Origin: Agarivorans gilvus
GTDB taxonomy: Bacteria; Pseudomonadota; Gammaproteobacteria; Enterobacterales; Celerinatantimonadaceae
Assembly (NCBI RefSeq): GCF_001420915.1
Contig: NZ_CP013021.1
Location: forward strand, 4,126,501-4,190,500
Direction: 5' to 3'
DNA: 64,000 bases
The notes below the pieces were generated by a model. The model made no database searches. It was not told the DNA's origin and worked only from the letters and a program-made list of their open reading frames with translations. The translations under genes were made by a program, and so were the position numbers. Below, piece by piece: positions 1-9,271 of the stretch (positions are counted from its first letter, which is position 1; every line of letters starts with the position of its first letter).

Positions 1-1049
1 GTCATTGCTGTCTCAGCACTGTTATCAACCTGATGGGCCGATTCAGCAGCTTGATTGGCATTGCTACTGACATCATTTGCTGAAGCCGACATTTCGGTCA
101 TAGCGGTGGCCACTTGTTCAGTTTGTTGGCGCTGCTCTAATAATAGTTGGTCAACATGATTTGCACGTGTCGACATAGAGTGGGTTTCTTCAGCAACGTG
201 TTGTGATACCGCACCCACTTTACTAATGATTTCATGAAGTAGTGAAATAAATGCATTAAAATTGGTGGTTAACTGAGCAAATTCGTAAACATAATTATCG
301 CTGAGTCTGGCACTGAGATCGGCTTCGCCTGAGGCTAGCTTGGCAAAGGAGCGATTGAGTTCCTGCAGTGGCGTCATGATGCTACGGTTGATAAAAAAGC
401 CGATAACCAGAGCGAAGGCTAGCAATGCAACAACACTCACAGCAATGAGTTGTAAGGATGATTTCAAACTTTGCTCACTTTGCTGCTCTAATTCGCGGAT
501 GACTGTTTCTATATCGTCGGTATAAAACCCTGTGCCCATCATTAAATTCCAACGCTCTAAAAAAATAGCGTAACTTAACTTAGGTAGGGCTTCTGTTTGT
601 CCCGGTTTAGGGAAGTGGTAGGTGTAAAATTGTTTATTTTTAGATGCCTTAATTAAGCCCTGAATGAGGTACTGACCTTGTTTGTCTTGTAGTGACCAAA
701 AGTTTTCTCCTAGACCTTTATCAGAGCTACCCGAAAAGATACGAATACCCTCGGCGCTGTAACCAAAAATATAGCCAGATTCGCCGTACTCTAAACTTTT
801 TAAAATAGGCAGTGCTTGCTCTAAGGTTCCGCCAGCTTCGTAGATGCTAGCAATAGAAGAGTAGGCTAATTCCATATAAGAGCGTAACTCTACTTTCTTT
901 AACTTTAACATACTTTCATGAGTTGCTTGTGATTGCTCATGACTGAGTTTTTGGGTTTCTGAGGTGGTGAGCCATAGGATGATAATGGCAAAGACAAGTA
1001 TGGGTGCTATCGATAGTAAGAGTAGCCGTTGGCGAATAGTTAAAGACAT
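1..1049 (-). CDS. Methyl-accepting chemotaxis protein, 3' end cut by window edge
   Basis: Transmembrane chemoreceptor that would sense a small ligand in the periplasm and signal to CheA/CheW. Translating the minus strand from the ATG at 1049 gives 349 codons with no stop before the window ends. Visible in order: a membrane helix near residues 8-27; a periplasmic region with single-Cache features (ESGYIFGYS, then MMGTGFYTDD); a second helix near residues 205-225; a HAMP-like segment; and the start of a methylated helical signalling domain (MTEMSASANDVSSNANQAAES). The conserved hairpin tip lies outside the window. The family assignment is firm; the ligand cannot be read from this sequence. Confidence 0.9.
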   Translation of the reverse strand, partial: MSLTIRQRLLLLSIAPILVFAIIILWLTTSETQKLSHEQSQATHESMLKLKKVELRSYMELAYSSIASIYEAGGTLEQALPILKSLEYGESGYIFGYSAEGIRIFSGSSDKGLGENFWSLQDKQGQYLIQGLIKASKNKQFYTYHFPKPGQTEALPKLSYAIFLERWNLMMGTGFYTDDIETVIRELEQQSEQSLKSSLQLIAVSVVALLAFALVIGFFINRSIMTPLQELNRSFAKLASGEADLSARLSDNYVYEFAQLTTNFNAFISLLHEIISKVGAVSQHVAEETHSMSTRANHVDQLLLEQRQQTEQVATAMTEMSASANDVSSNANQAAESAHQVDNSAETAM

Positions 1050-1173
1050 AGAACTGTTCTCAAATTAATTATAATTTTAGTTTTTACTTAAGTGTAGACT
1101 GCATTTACTTTGATAAATTGGTCGCTGCTAGTGTGAACTGGTAAATGTGATCAAGCTTTGTTTTAGATGGATT

Positions 1174-2043
1174 TTATAGTGGCTTTTTAGAGGGGATATT
1201 TTGTTGCCAAATCTTGGCCGGTACAATTTCTAAGGCCGTTTTATAGCCAATGTTGAATAAGCGTAGTTTGGCATCATCACTCAAATGAAAATCAACCGGA
1301 GAAGTATTTCCAGTGTTGACCACTATCGTGCGATGCCAAAACTTTTCGTTAACGTACTCGCGGGATATGGTAGTCATGAAGGTGCGAATTAGTAGCGAAA
1401 TATAAGCGGCTAAGGGGACAAAACCATTGGTTTGCACCGGTCTAATGTCATTATCACCGCGTAGTCGAAAACAAATAACTGGAGTACCATCTTCGGCCCA
1501 GTCTTGATGAAGTGCATCTTCAGAGAGAATACTTCCATCTACCATGAGATGCTCTTGGTAGGGCTTAAAAGAAAAGATCAGTGGAATGGACATGGAAAAA
1601 CGTACCGCCCTTGAGACTTTTTCATTAGGGGTTTTTAGCGCGTCAAACACGACCGGAGAGCCAGAGCGAACGTCGGTTGCTACAATATGCAGCTGCATCG
1701 GTAATTGGCTAAAGGTAACTCCCATGAGTAGCTCGTCGATCCAAGCTTCAAACTTGTCTCCCGAGCACAAGCCTCCGTTACGCAGTAGGCTAAATAAGGA
1801 AAAACCTTTGAAACGTTCAAAGTTGGTATCTAAGGCGATTTGTTTGATTTGCTGAACATCCATACCACTAGCAAATAATGCGCTAATGATGCTGCCTCCA
1901 GATACACCAACGATGTGAGAAAATTCGATTTCCAGCTCTTTTAAGCCGGCCAAAATACCGATGTGCGCAGGTAAGCGAGTGCCTCCTCCGGCAAATATAG
2001 GCACTAAAGATCTTAAGGCTTGGCATTGCGTCGTGCTGTTCAT
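1174..2043 (-). CDS. Patatin-like phospholipase (RssA-type)
   Basis: Predicted serine acyl hydrolase acting on phospholipids or other acyl esters, about 289 residues. The glycine-rich oxyanion loop (GGGTRLPAHIGIL) lies near the N-terminus, the nucleophile elbow GVSGGS follows about 30 residues later, and the second dyad residue is in VDGSI, so the Ser/Asp catalytic pair is complete. An in-frame TTG six codons upstream (2061) could extend it, but the ATG at 2043 places the patatin domain almost at the N-terminus as is usual. No signal peptide is visible, so it is probably cytoplasmic or peripheral. It is divergent from the yafD-like gene. Confidence 0.85.
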   Translation of the reverse strand: MNSTTQCQALRSLVPIFAGGGTRLPAHIGILAGLKELEIEFSHIVGVSGGSIISALFASGMDVQQIKQIALDTNFERFKGFSLFSLLRNGGLCSGDKFEAWIDELLMGVTFSQLPMQLHIVATDVRSGSPVVFDALKTPNEKVSRAVRFSMSIPLIFSFKPYQEHLMVDGSILSEDALHQDWAEDGTPVICFRLRGDNDIRPVQTNGFVPLAAYISLLIRTFMTTISREYVNEKFWHRTIVVNTGNTSPVDFHLSDDAKLRLFNIGYKTALEIVPAKIWQQNIPSKKPL

Positions 2044-2145
2044 AATAAGATGATAGCCCAAGAGTGTCAGTGATGATTAAACGGCTTGTCTGGATAGACT
2101 AATTTTAGCGGATTTATGGCATTGCGGCTTGAATAAGGAGGCCCT

Positions 2146-2967
2146 TTGAGAAGTATTAACGTTTTCTACAAAGTCTTGTATTGCTTAACGTTCAGCAGCC
2201 TCCTTTGTTTTAGTGCTTATGCGCAATTGCCGGCTTGTAATAATCAACAGTTGAGTTATCAACCGGCCTTGTCTACGGATCTGCAAGCTTTGCCCAATGT
2301 GGATGATTTCTCGGTATTGGTATGGAATACCTACAAAGGACAAAAAAGCACTTGGCACCAACAATTAAGCCATTTAAGTCGCAATGTTGATTTCATGCTG
2401 TTGCAGGAAGTTAGCCAACGGCAAATTAATGTTTGGCCTTTAAGTGAACAGTGGTTTCGTTATCAAGCCAAGGCTTTTGAATGGCGTGGTGACCAACTAG
2501 GCGTGATGAATCTAGCCAAATTTGCCAGTGCTAAAAGCTGTTTAGTGCTAAGCCCAGAACCTTGGATTAGGTTACCTAAGTCTGCTTTGTTGCAGCTTTA
2601 TCGCTGGGGCGATGAAGAATTGTTAATCATCAACGTACACAGTATTAATTTTACTTTGGGTGATGAAGATTACCAACAGCAGTTAACGCGATTGCAGGTA
2701 TGGCTTAGCCATTACAAAGGGGCGGTGATTTTAGCGGGTGACTTTAATACTTGGAGTGAGGGACGTCTAGCGGTATTACAGCGGTTTGTTAGGAGTTTGC
2801 AATTGCGCGCCGCCCGTTTTGAACCGGATTTGCGCAGTCACTTTTTTGGCAAAACTTTAGATCATGTGTTCTACCGAGGGCTGGAGCTTAAAGCCAGCAC
2901 CAGCATTGCCACTGATGCCTCAGATCACAATGCCTTAGTGCTGCGTTTAGGCTTTGTTAAGCACTGA
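2146..2967 (+). CDS. yafD: Endonuclease/exonuclease/phosphatase family protein, YafD-like
   Basis: Secreted or periplasmic member of the EEP (exonuclease III/DNase I-like) superfamily; the substrate is unknown. Residues 1-26 form a signal peptide ending AYA. Family motifs follow: LLQEV (metal-binding Glu), VHSINF, GDFNTW, TLDHVFYRG and the terminal SDHNALV. The start is TTG, fixed by a strong AAGGAGG at 2135-2141. The gene sits beside mltD as yafD does in E. coli, which supports the symbol, although E. coli YafD itself is poorly characterised. Its 3' end overlaps the convergent mltD by 11 bp. Confidence 0.8.
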   Translation: MRSINVFYKVLYCLTFSSLLCFSAYAQLPACNNQQLSYQPALSTDLQALPNVDDFSVLVWNTYKGQKSTWHQQLSHLSRNVDFMLLQEVSQRQINVWPLSEQWFRYQAKAFEWRGDQLGVMNLAKFASAKSCLVLSPEPWIRLPKSALLQLYRWGDEELLIINVHSINFTLGDEDYQQQLTRLQVWLSHYKGAVILAGDFNTWSEGRLAVLQRFVRSLQLRAARFEPDLRSHFFGKTLDHVFYRGLELKASTSIATDASDHNALVLRLGFVKH

Positions 2968-4546
2968 CCTCTGCCACGTTGACGTATAGTTTAAGGGTTT
3001 GACCTGGTTGTAAGTAATGGTTCTTATTGAGGTCGTTCCACTTTAATAGATCGGCGACTGATACTTTGAATTTTTGGGCGATGCGGGATAAGGAGTCACC
3101 ACTTCTTACTTTGTAGGTGACGCTTTGAATATAGTCTTTGGCGACTTTTGACTGCTGCCAAATGACCAATTTCTGCCCCGGCTTTAAGGTGTCGGCGGGG
3201 GCCATGCCATTCCATTTAGCAATGTTGCGGTGATTCACTTTATAAGCTTGGGCGATACTCCAAAAACTATCACCAGATTTAACCGTATACTCAAGTTTGA
3301 TATTGCCGCGAGGTTTGTTTTGTTGGATGGCCAAACGTTGGCTTTGACTTAAGGTATAAGCACTTTGCTTGCGCGACGATACTGGCACTAACAAGTGCTG
3401 ACCGATACGAATAGTGTTGTTGCTAAGCTGGTTTAGCTCTCTAATTTGTTTGCTGGTGGTATTGTAGCGAGAAGCTATCACGCTGAGGCTGTCGCCAGAC
3501 TTAACCTTATAGCGAGCCCATTGCATGCGCTCTTGTTTCGACAGTGAGGCCAGCGCCAATTCAAAATTAGCTACCCGTTTGCTGGGGATAAGCAAGTAAT
3601 GCGGGCCATTAGGGGCCGTTGCCCAGCGGTTAAAGCCTGGGTTTAACTGATGAAGTTGTTTCAGTTCTATTTCTGCCAGTTCGGCCGCCAGCGCTAAATC
3701 TATTTGACTGTAGGTATCCACCTTTTCAAAGTAGGCTTGGTTGGCAATGGCTGGGATCGTGAGCTTATAGCTATCGCGATTTTGCAGCATTTTACTTAGC
3801 GCCAATAACTTCGGTACATAGGCGCGGGTTTCTCTGGGTAGGTCTAAAGACCAAAAGTCGGTGGCTTTACCGGCTTTTTGGTTGGCTCTAATGGCCCGTT
3901 TGACCCGACCCTCGCCAGAGTTGTAGGCGGCTAAGGCGTGTAGCCAGTTTCCGTCAAAGAACTTATGTAAATATTCTAAATAGTCTAAAGCGGCATGTGT
4001 TGAGGCATAAACATCGCGTCTGCCGTCATACCACCAGTTTTGCTCTAGGCCAAAACGCTTGCCGGTTCCGGGAATAATCTGCCACATACCTGCCGCTCGC
4101 CCATGTGAATAGGCAAAGGGTTGGAAGGCACTTTCAACTATTGGTAGCAGGGCTAATTCCACAGGCATTTGGCGTCGCTCGAGTTCTTCAACGATGAAGA
4201 ATAAATAAGGTTCCGCTCGCTGTGATACCCGAGTCATGTAATCGGGGTGTTTTAGGAACCAATTTAACTGAGCTTGTAGCCGTTTTTTGTTTTCAGGCAA
4301 AGGCAAATTGAGCTGGGCTTCGATGCGCTGCCAAACATCATCGTAGACTATCGGTTTTGGGCTTGGCTTAGCTTCATTTTTAACGATTGTTTCAATTTCG
4401 CTGGGTTCTGCAATCGGCGATGGGCTAGGGGCTAAGTCTGTTTCGGGCGCGACTAAGGGCGTGTAATCCACCTGTTCTGACTGGGGGGAAACGAGTTGGC
4501 AAGCGCCCAGTAATAAAGTTAAAAGGCCAACAATGAGCGCTTTCAT
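2957..4546 (-). CDS. mltD: Membrane-bound lytic murein transglycosylase D
   Basis: Lipoprotein that cleaves the MurNAc-GlcNAc bond in peptidoglycan with 1,6-anhydro product formation. The start chosen at 4546 gives an N-terminus MKALIVGLLTLLLGAC, a typical lipobox; the open frame runs 20 codons further upstream but would bury the signal. The SLT catalytic domain is at about residues 95-215, with the catalytic Glu in LLPIVESAF followed by GMWQIIPGTGKRFGL. Three LysM peptidoglycan-binding repeats follow (around residues 346, 420 and 480), each beginning Y-x-V-x-SGDS. About 529 residues in all. Next to gloB as in E. coli. Confidence 0.96.
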   Translation of the reverse strand: MKALIVGLLTLLLGACQLVSPQSEQVDYTPLVAPETDLAPSPSPIAEPSEIETIVKNEAKPSPKPIVYDDVWQRIEAQLNLPLPENKKRLQAQLNWFLKHPDYMTRVSQRAEPYLFFIVEELERRQMPVELALLPIVESAFQPFAYSHGRAAGMWQIIPGTGKRFGLEQNWWYDGRRDVYASTHAALDYLEYLHKFFDGNWLHALAAYNSGEGRVKRAIRANQKAGKATDFWSLDLPRETRAYVPKLLALSKMLQNRDSYKLTIPAIANQAYFEKVDTYSQIDLALAAELAEIELKQLHQLNPGFNRWATAPNGPHYLLIPSKRVANFELALASLSKQERMQWARYKVKSGDSLSVIASRYNTTSKQIRELNQLSNNTIRIGQHLLVPVSSRKQSAYTLSQSQRLAIQQNKPRGNIKLEYTVKSGDSFWSIAQAYKVNHRNIAKWNGMAPADTLKPGQKLVIWQQSKVAKDYIQSVTYKVRSGDSLSRIAQKFKVSVADLLKWNDLNKNHYLQPGQTLKLYVNVAEVSA

Positions 4547-4607
4547 GATTTTTCCATCGACGATAAATGTAGGCTTCATGGTATTGAGCGAAAGGGGCTT
4601 TGGCAAG

Positions 4608-5378
4608 TCAGAAGCTATCTTTCCATGATCTCAGGCCCGCGAACACGGCTATCTCATTGTTTAGTGGTTGGCTGCTGTGTATTTCTACCGCCGCTTTCAC
4701 GCTGGCCTTATCACAGCGCAAGAAAGGGTTCACTGCTAGTTGTTGCTCTAAGGAGCTGGGCAGGGTAGGTAGGCCAGATTGGCGCAGCTTGCTCACCTGT
4801 TTTTGGTAAGCCAGTAAGGCCTGATTTTCTGGTTCAACCGCTAGGGCGAACTGAACATTGGCTTGAGTATATTCATGGGCTGAATAAATTTGAGTACTTG
4901 GCTCAAGAGCTTTGAGCTTGCTTAATGAGTGGTGCATCTGCTCGGCGCTGCCTTCAAACAGACGGCCACAGCCAGCGGCAAACAGGGTATCACCAATGAA
5001 CAGTTGCTGGCCGCTCAAATAGGCCACATGGTCTAGGGTATGGCCTGGAACATCGATAAGCTCAAATTGATGACTTAAGCCTTCTGGAGTGATTTGCTCA
5101 CCCTCGGCCACTCCCTGATGGGGAAACGGATAAGAGCCGTGTTTAGGGCCGTAGACTTTGGCTTGTGGATAGCTGCTTAATAGCGCTGTAACACCGCCGA
5201 TATGGTCGGCGTGATGATGGGTGATTAATATCGCAGATAGCCGACAGTCCATGTCGTTTAAACGTTGTTTAACAACTTCTGCATCACCCGGATCGACCAC
5301 CACGCAAGCACTGGAGTCGGGCTCTTTAATTAACCAAATATAGTTGTCGTTAAAGGCAGGAATATGGAGGATTTGCAT
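4608..5378 (-). CDS. gloB: Hydroxyacylglutathione hydrolase (glyoxalase II)
   Basis: Hydrolyses S-D-lactoylglutathione to D-lactate and glutathione, the second step of methylglyoxal detoxification in the cytoplasm. The 256-residue protein has the metallo-beta-lactamase signature THHHADHIGG that binds the binuclear metal site, then a further ligand in VPGHTLDHVAYL, FIGDTLFAAGCGRLFEG, and YSAHEYT, all in the order and spacing of GloB. Length matches the family (E. coli 251). It is divergent from the yafS-like methyltransferase and upstream of mltD on the same strand. Confidence 0.97.
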   Translation of the reverse strand: MQILHIPAFNDNYIWLIKEPDSSACVVVDPGDAEVVKQRLNDMDCRLSAILITHHHADHIGGVTALLSSYPQAKVYGPKHGSYPFPHQGVAEGEQITPEGLSHQFELIDVPGHTLDHVAYLSGQQLFIGDTLFAAGCGRLFEGSAEQMHHSLSKLKALEPSTQIYSAHEYTQANVQFALAVEPENQALLAYQKQVSKLRQSGLPTLPSSLEQQLAVNPFLRCDKASVKAAVEIHSSQPLNNEIAVFAGLRSWKDSF

Positions 5379-5449
5379 TATAATACCTCTGTCGTTAAAG
5401 TCGATGACACATTATTGCCTTAACGGCGGTAGATTGGTATGGGGAATTA

Positions 5450-6166
5450 ATGAAACCGGCGAAAATTCGTGACGTCATTGCGAGCCCTGATTTTTGGCAA
5501 GAGTTGCCATTGGGTGATTGGTTGATGGAGCAGCAACAGAGTTTGCTGGACCAATATTTACCCGTCGCCTTTGGTTACCACATGCTAAAAATCGGTAATT
5601 TAAGCGCTCAAGTGAATTGTCATGCCTCAATGATTCGCCACCAATTAAACGTGGCGCCACAAGGGCACTTAATTGGTTTACGCGCACTGCCAGAGCAACT
5701 GCCGTTTCAAGAAAGCAGTATCGACCTGTGCTTATTGCTGCATAGCCTAGATTTCTCCAAAGATCCTCACCAATTGTTGCGTGAAGTTGAGCGAGTGTTG
5801 ACCGCCGATGGCTACCTGATTGTTAGCGGCTTTAACCCCTTTAGTTTGGTAGGGCTGCGTCGCTACTTCCCTTTTCGCAAACGAGGTTTGCCTTGGTCCT
5901 GTCGTATGTTTACCCCTGCGCGGGTGAAAGACTGGTTACACTTATTGGGCTTTGAAGTGCTAAATGATGAGCGCTTTGCCTATACTTCGTTCGTTAATAG
6001 TCGCCCTGCGCCACAGTGGTTTGAGCGTTGGGGCAAGCGTTATTTTCGGCCCACTGCTTCTGCTTATTTGATTGTTGCTCGTAAACGCCGTGCTCCACTC
6101 ACTCCGGTGAAAAAGGTATGGCGAGTCAAACAGCGCATTCAGGTTCCGTCTTCAATCGGCGGTTAG
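5450..6166 (+). CDS. yafS: SAM-dependent methyltransferase, YafS-like
   Basis: Class I methyltransferase of unknown substrate, 238 residues. The canonical glycine-rich motif I is weak (the stretch near residue 60 has no clear GxGxG), but the later part is typical of the Methyltransf_11 fold: LPFQESSIDLCLLLHSLDF then REVERVLTADGYLIVSGFNP. The C-terminus is basic. In E. coli yafS lies between gloB and rnhA, exactly this position, and this supports orthology. The stop overlaps the stop of the convergent rnhA by a few bases. Confidence 0.8.
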   Translation: MKPAKIRDVIASPDFWQELPLGDWLMEQQQSLLDQYLPVAFGYHMLKIGNLSAQVNCHASMIRHQLNVAPQGHLIGLRALPEQLPFQESSIDLCLLLHSLDFSKDPHQLLREVERVLTADGYLIVSGFNPFSLVGLRRYFPFRKRGLPWSCRMFTPARVKDWLHLLGFEVLNDERFAYTSFVNSRPAPQWFERWGKRYFRPTASAYLIVARKRRAPLTPVKKVWRVKQRIQVPSSIGG

Positions 6167-6633
6167 CTCAACTCTTCGTAGACTTGGTCTATTAAGGTGG
6201 CATTTTGTGTTGCCGCTTCGCGAGCCAGCAGATCTACGCGCTCATTTTCGGGATGACCGGCATGGCCCTTTACCCAATGCCACTCCAGTTGATGTGGCTG
6301 GCAAGCGGCATCGAGGCGTTTCCATAAGTCGGCATTTTTTACTTCAGCTTTCGCCGCGGTTTTCCAATCGCGCTTTTTCCAATTGTGGATCCACTGAGTA
6401 ATGCCTTGGCGCACATACTGGCTATCGGTGGTGAGTATCACTTTGCAGGGTTGAGTTAAGCTTTCTAAGGCAACAATCGCCGCCAACATTTCCATTCGGT
6501 TATTGGTGGTAAGTCGATAACCTTGGCTAATTTCTTTTTTATGTTGTTGATAAACCAATAAAGCGGCGTAGCCACCAGGACCTGGATTACCTAAACATGA
6601 GCCATCGGTAAACAAGTGAACTTCTTTTGCCAT
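6163..6633 (-). CDS. rnhA: Ribonuclease HI
   Basis: Degrades the RNA strand of RNA-DNA hybrids, clearing R-loops and primers. The start at 6633 (MAKEVHLFTDGSCLGNPGPGG) gives 156 residues, matching E. coli RNase HI (155); the frame is open 24 codons upstream, but that stretch has no family similarity. Catalytic carboxylates are visible: Asp in FTDGSCLGNPGPGG, Glu in TNNRMEMLAAI, Asp in LTTDSQYV, and the last Asp in ENERVDLLAREAA. It is divergent from dnaQ, so the two share a short promoter region, as in enterobacteria. Confidence 0.97.
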   Translation of the reverse strand: MAKEVHLFTDGSCLGNPGPGGYAALLVYQQHKKEISQGYRLTTNNRMEMLAAIVALESLTQPCKVILTTDSQYVRQGITQWIHNWKKRDWKTAAKAEVKNADLWKRLDAACQPHQLEWHWVKGHAGHPENERVDLLAREAATQNATLIDQVYEELS

Positions 6634-6684
6634 ATATTTGTTAAACTTGGGAAAGTAATGACGTAGTGTCGCATAGGAGCTGTT

Positions 6685-7461
6685 TTGAACCAAACTAAGA
6701 GTCACCGTTTAGTGGTTTTCGATACTGAAACAACGGGTATGAATGATACTGGAGGCCCGATTTATGAAGGTCACCGGGTGATTGAAATCGGTTGTGTTGA
6801 AGTGATTGACCGTAAACTTACCGGAAATACCTTTCACGTTTATATCAATCCGCAACAACTCATTGATGAAGAAGCCATACAGGTTCACGGGATCACCGAT
6901 GAATTTGTGGCTGATAAACCTTTGTTCCGCGAAATAGCCCATGATTTTGTTGAGTTTATTCGTGGTGCAGAGTTAGTTGCACACAACGCGAACTTCGATA
7001 TTAGCTTCTTGGATCACGAGTTTGGCCTAATGTCGCGGGCCTTAACTCAAGCAATGCCTAAGTGTGCCGATATTTGTACTATCACCGACTCGCTGTTAGT
7101 GGCGCGACGGGGTGAATACAATAAGCGTGAAATCCAGTTGGCAGGCAACAAGCCTTTGCCTTCGAGGAAAAACCTCGACTCTTTAAGTGACTATTACGGC
7201 GTTGACCGTTCTTCACGAACCTATCACGGCGCCTTATTGGATGCTGAGTTGCTGGCAGACGTTTTCTTAAAGATGACCGGAGGCCAGAATAAGCTCAACC
7301 TTAAACATAAAGGCAGTAGCGACGGCGTAGATGTGCGCCCAATCGATACTAACCGTCCACCACTTAAGGTGGTTATGGCAACAGGTCAAGAGCTTGAGGC
7401 TCATCAACAACGCTTAGATTTGGTAGAAAAAAAGGGAGGCCAGTGTCGCTGGCGTAATTAA
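6685..7461 (+). CDS. dnaQ: DNA polymerase III epsilon subunit (proofreading exonuclease)
   Basis: 3'-5' proofreading exonuclease of the replicative polymerase. It is a DEDDh enzyme: ExoI FDTETTG near residue 12, ExoII HNANFDISFLD near residue 98, and ExoIII HGALLDAELLADV around residue 165. The C-terminal tail after residue 190 is the linker plus polymerase alpha-binding segment. The start is TTG with AGGAG at 6675-6679; there is no usable ATG before the ExoI motif. At 258 residues it is slightly longer than E. coli DnaQ (243). It is immediately followed by the next gene with no gap. Confidence 0.97.
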   Translation: MNQTKSHRLVVFDTETTGMNDTGGPIYEGHRVIEIGCVEVIDRKLTGNTFHVYINPQQLIDEEAIQVHGITDEFVADKPLFREIAHDFVEFIRGAELVAHNANFDISFLDHEFGLMSRALTQAMPKCADICTITDSLLVARRGEYNKREIQLAGNKPLPSRKNLDSLSDYYGVDRSSRTYHGALLDAELLADVFLKMTGGQNKLNLKHKGSSDGVDVRPIDTNRPPLKVVMATGQELEAHQQRLDLVEKKGGQCRWRN

Positions 7462-8712
7462 ATGATAAGAAAATGGCTATGTTTGCTGTTGCTAACGGTG
7501 GGGCTGCCGCTGCAGGCAACAACGATCTTCGAAAATCGAGATATCCCTTTAATCGACAATCGTTTCCGTTTAGATGAAAGCATCGATAAGGCGACCTTCC
7601 TTCTATACCGTTCAGAGGGGGCGCCAGCGGCCATTTTGGTTCGTCCTGATGGTAGTAAAATTTATGCTTGGGATGTGCCGGCCAATGTCAGTTGGCTAGA
7701 AACCGATGAATTAGACATTGTCACTATTGAGAAGCCAATGCGGGGGCCTTGGCAGGCGGTCGCTGAAAACAAAGGGCGCAACCGGATCCGGGTGCTTAGT
7801 GATATAGAGATGGAAGTAGATACCATTCCATATCAGCTATACCAAGGAGAGCGTTTAAGAATTACCGCCAGTCTCACTTCTAAGGGAGAGCGCATAGACT
7901 TAGAAGTCATGCTTCGAGAAGCCTTAATGAATGTGGCGATGCTACACGAGCAGTTGCAAGATGATCAAAGCATCGAAATGCGTCGCGATAGTTTAGGCAA
8001 ATTCTATGATGATGGTAAGAACTACGATGAATACGCCAACGACGGAGTCTTCACCACGCATGTTCAGCTAGATATTAAGCCCGGTAAGTATGAAATGGTG
8101 GTTAGTACCCTAAATCAAATATTTACTCGAGCTCAGCGAACGCCTGTTTTGGTCTATCCTAATCCGGTTTCCATAGAGGTGATGTCGCCTAAAGACCAGC
8201 AGCGTGAAGCGCAAATGGCTTTGCTTATTGATACCGATGAAATCAAGCCTGAATCTGTAGTGATTAGTGGTAAAGTTTATAACAATGTGGGGTGGGAAGA
8301 GGCGTTTCAGGTGTACGGTGAGGGTGAAGAGTTTTCGGTTAACCTACCTACGCCAGCAGAGCAGGGGCGCTATCGGGTTATGGGCACCTTGCTGGCCACC
8401 ACTATACAAAATCGTGAAATCGTCATCGACTTACCGGAAGAAGACTTTGTGATTTTACCTCCGCCGCCTCCACCGCAGCCGGTAGTCGAAGTAGTGGTAG
8501 TTGAAGAACCTGCCACTCCTTGGTGGTTGATAATTTTGCTCAGTGTTCTAGGGCTGTTGTTGCTTGTGGGTTTAGTCTTTGGCTTTATTTGGTGGCGCAA
8601 GCGTAAAGCCTATGCGGCAGCTCTAAAAGAAGCAAAAGCCGCTGCTAGCGAGATAAAAACCGCAGAACCTAAAATGGATGATGCCGATAGTTTACAGATG
8701 CCGCCAGAGTAA
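7462..8712 (+). CDS. TIGR03503-type envelope protein with C-terminal membrane anchor
   Basis: Function unknown. The 416-residue protein has a signal peptide (about residues 1-20, ending LQA), a long extracytoplasmic region predicted to be beta-rich, a proline-rich hinge of seven prolines near residue 333, one membrane helix (about 352-375) and a basic cytoplasmic tail. I recognise the N-terminal region and its place after dnaQ as the family named TIGR03503 in Vibrio and Shewanella. The ATG abuts the dnaQ stop codon, so the two are probably cotranscribed. The layout suggests a periplasmic sensor or scaffold, but nothing in the sequence proves a role. Confidence 0.75.
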   Translation: MIRKWLCLLLLTVGLPLQATTIFENRDIPLIDNRFRLDESIDKATFLLYRSEGAPAAILVRPDGSKIYAWDVPANVSWLETDELDIVTIEKPMRGPWQAVAENKGRNRIRVLSDIEMEVDTIPYQLYQGERLRITASLTSKGERIDLEVMLREALMNVAMLHEQLQDDQSIEMRRDSLGKFYDDGKNYDEYANDGVFTTHVQLDIKPGKYEMVVSTLNQIFTRAQRTPVLVYPNPVSIEVMSPKDQQREAQMALLIDTDEIKPESVVISGKVYNNVGWEEAFQVYGEGEEFSVNLPTPAEQGRYRVMGTLLATTIQNREIVIDLPEEDFVILPPPPPPQPVVEVVVVEEPATPWWLIILLSVLGLLLLVGLVFGFIWWRKRKAYAAALKEAKAAASEIKTAEPKMDDADSLQMPPE

Positions 8713-8799
8713 AAAAGCAGCGCCTTGGTTAAAAGCAAGGCGCATTGGCTAAAACATCGGCGGTTAAACAGTTTTTTAAAGAAATAAGACAATTCTTTG

Positions 8800-8828
8800 T
8801 TGACTCGTTATGGGCATAACCGTATTAT
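8800..8828 (+). promoter_or_regulatory. Sigma-70 promoter of the tRNA-Asp cluster
   Basis: A -35 TTGACT (8800-8805) and -10 TATTAT (8823-8828) are 17 bp apart and are followed by a GC-rich discriminator (ctgcgccgc). This is the usual layout of a strong, stringently controlled stable-RNA promoter. It lies 30 bp before the first tRNA-Asp. Confidence 0.75.
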
Positions 8829-8857
8829 CTGCGCCGCACCAGACGAGATGGTTCTGC

Positions 8858-8934
8858 GGAGTGGTAGTTCAGTTGGTTAGAATACCGGCCTGTCACGCCG
8901 GGGGTCGCGGGTTCGAGTCCCGTCCACTCCGCCA
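8858..8934 (+). tRNA. tRNA-Asp (GTC), copy 1
   Basis: A 77-nt cloverleaf: acceptor GGAGTGG pairs with CCACTCC, the T-loop is GGTTCGAGTCC, the anticodon loop is CTGTCAC with anticodon GTC, and the 3' CCA is encoded. Nearly identical to E. coli tRNA-Asp, which also lies beside dnaQ (aspV). Confidence 0.98.
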
Positions 8935-8971
8935 AGTCTGTTTTAGTCTGTGTGTAGCGTTTCGATGTAGC

Positions 8972-9048
8972 GGAGTGGTAGTTCAGTTGGTTAGAATACC
9001 GGCCTGTCACGCCGGGGGTCGCGGGTTCGAGTCCCGTCCACTCCGCCA
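8972..9048 (+). tRNA. tRNA-Asp (GTC), copy 2
   Basis: Identical to copy 1 over all 77 nt; separated from it by a 37-bp spacer that is not conserved between copies, apart from a short upstream element (gcggagtgg). Confidence 0.98.
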
Positions 9049-9071
9049 ACGACGAAACGATTTAATGCTTA

Positions 9072-9148
9072 GGAGTGGTAGTTCAGTTGGTTAGAATACC
9101 GGCCTGTCACGCCGGGGGTCGCGGGTTCGAGTCCCGTCCACTCCGCCA
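9072..9148 (+). tRNA. tRNA-Asp (GTC), copy 3
   Basis: Identical to the other three copies, 23 bp after copy 2; same promoter, no separate promoter seen. Confidence 0.98.
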
Positions 9149-9181
9149 GCATTGAATAAAAATTGTGACTTTAGTATATGC

Positions 9182-9258
9182 GGAGTGGTAGTTCAGTTGG
9201 TTAGAATACCGGCCTGTCACGCCGGGGGTCGCGGGTTCGAGTCCCGTCCACTCCGCCA
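9182..9258 (+). tRNA. tRNA-Asp (GTC), copy 4
   Basis: Identical to the other copies and the last of the cluster; an intrinsic terminator follows 13 bp later. Confidence 0.98.
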
Positions 9259-9271
9259 CTACTAAACAAGG

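Noticed and set aside
340..525. Plus-strand frame within the chemoreceptor gene
   Set aside because: Shadow of the real minus-strand coding sequence; the frame has no start signal or family match.
8720..8743. Terminator after the TIGR03503 gene
   Set aside because: A good stem (GCGCCTTG/CAAGGCGC) exists, but there is no T tract on the plus strand; the T tract is only on the minus strand where no gene needs it.
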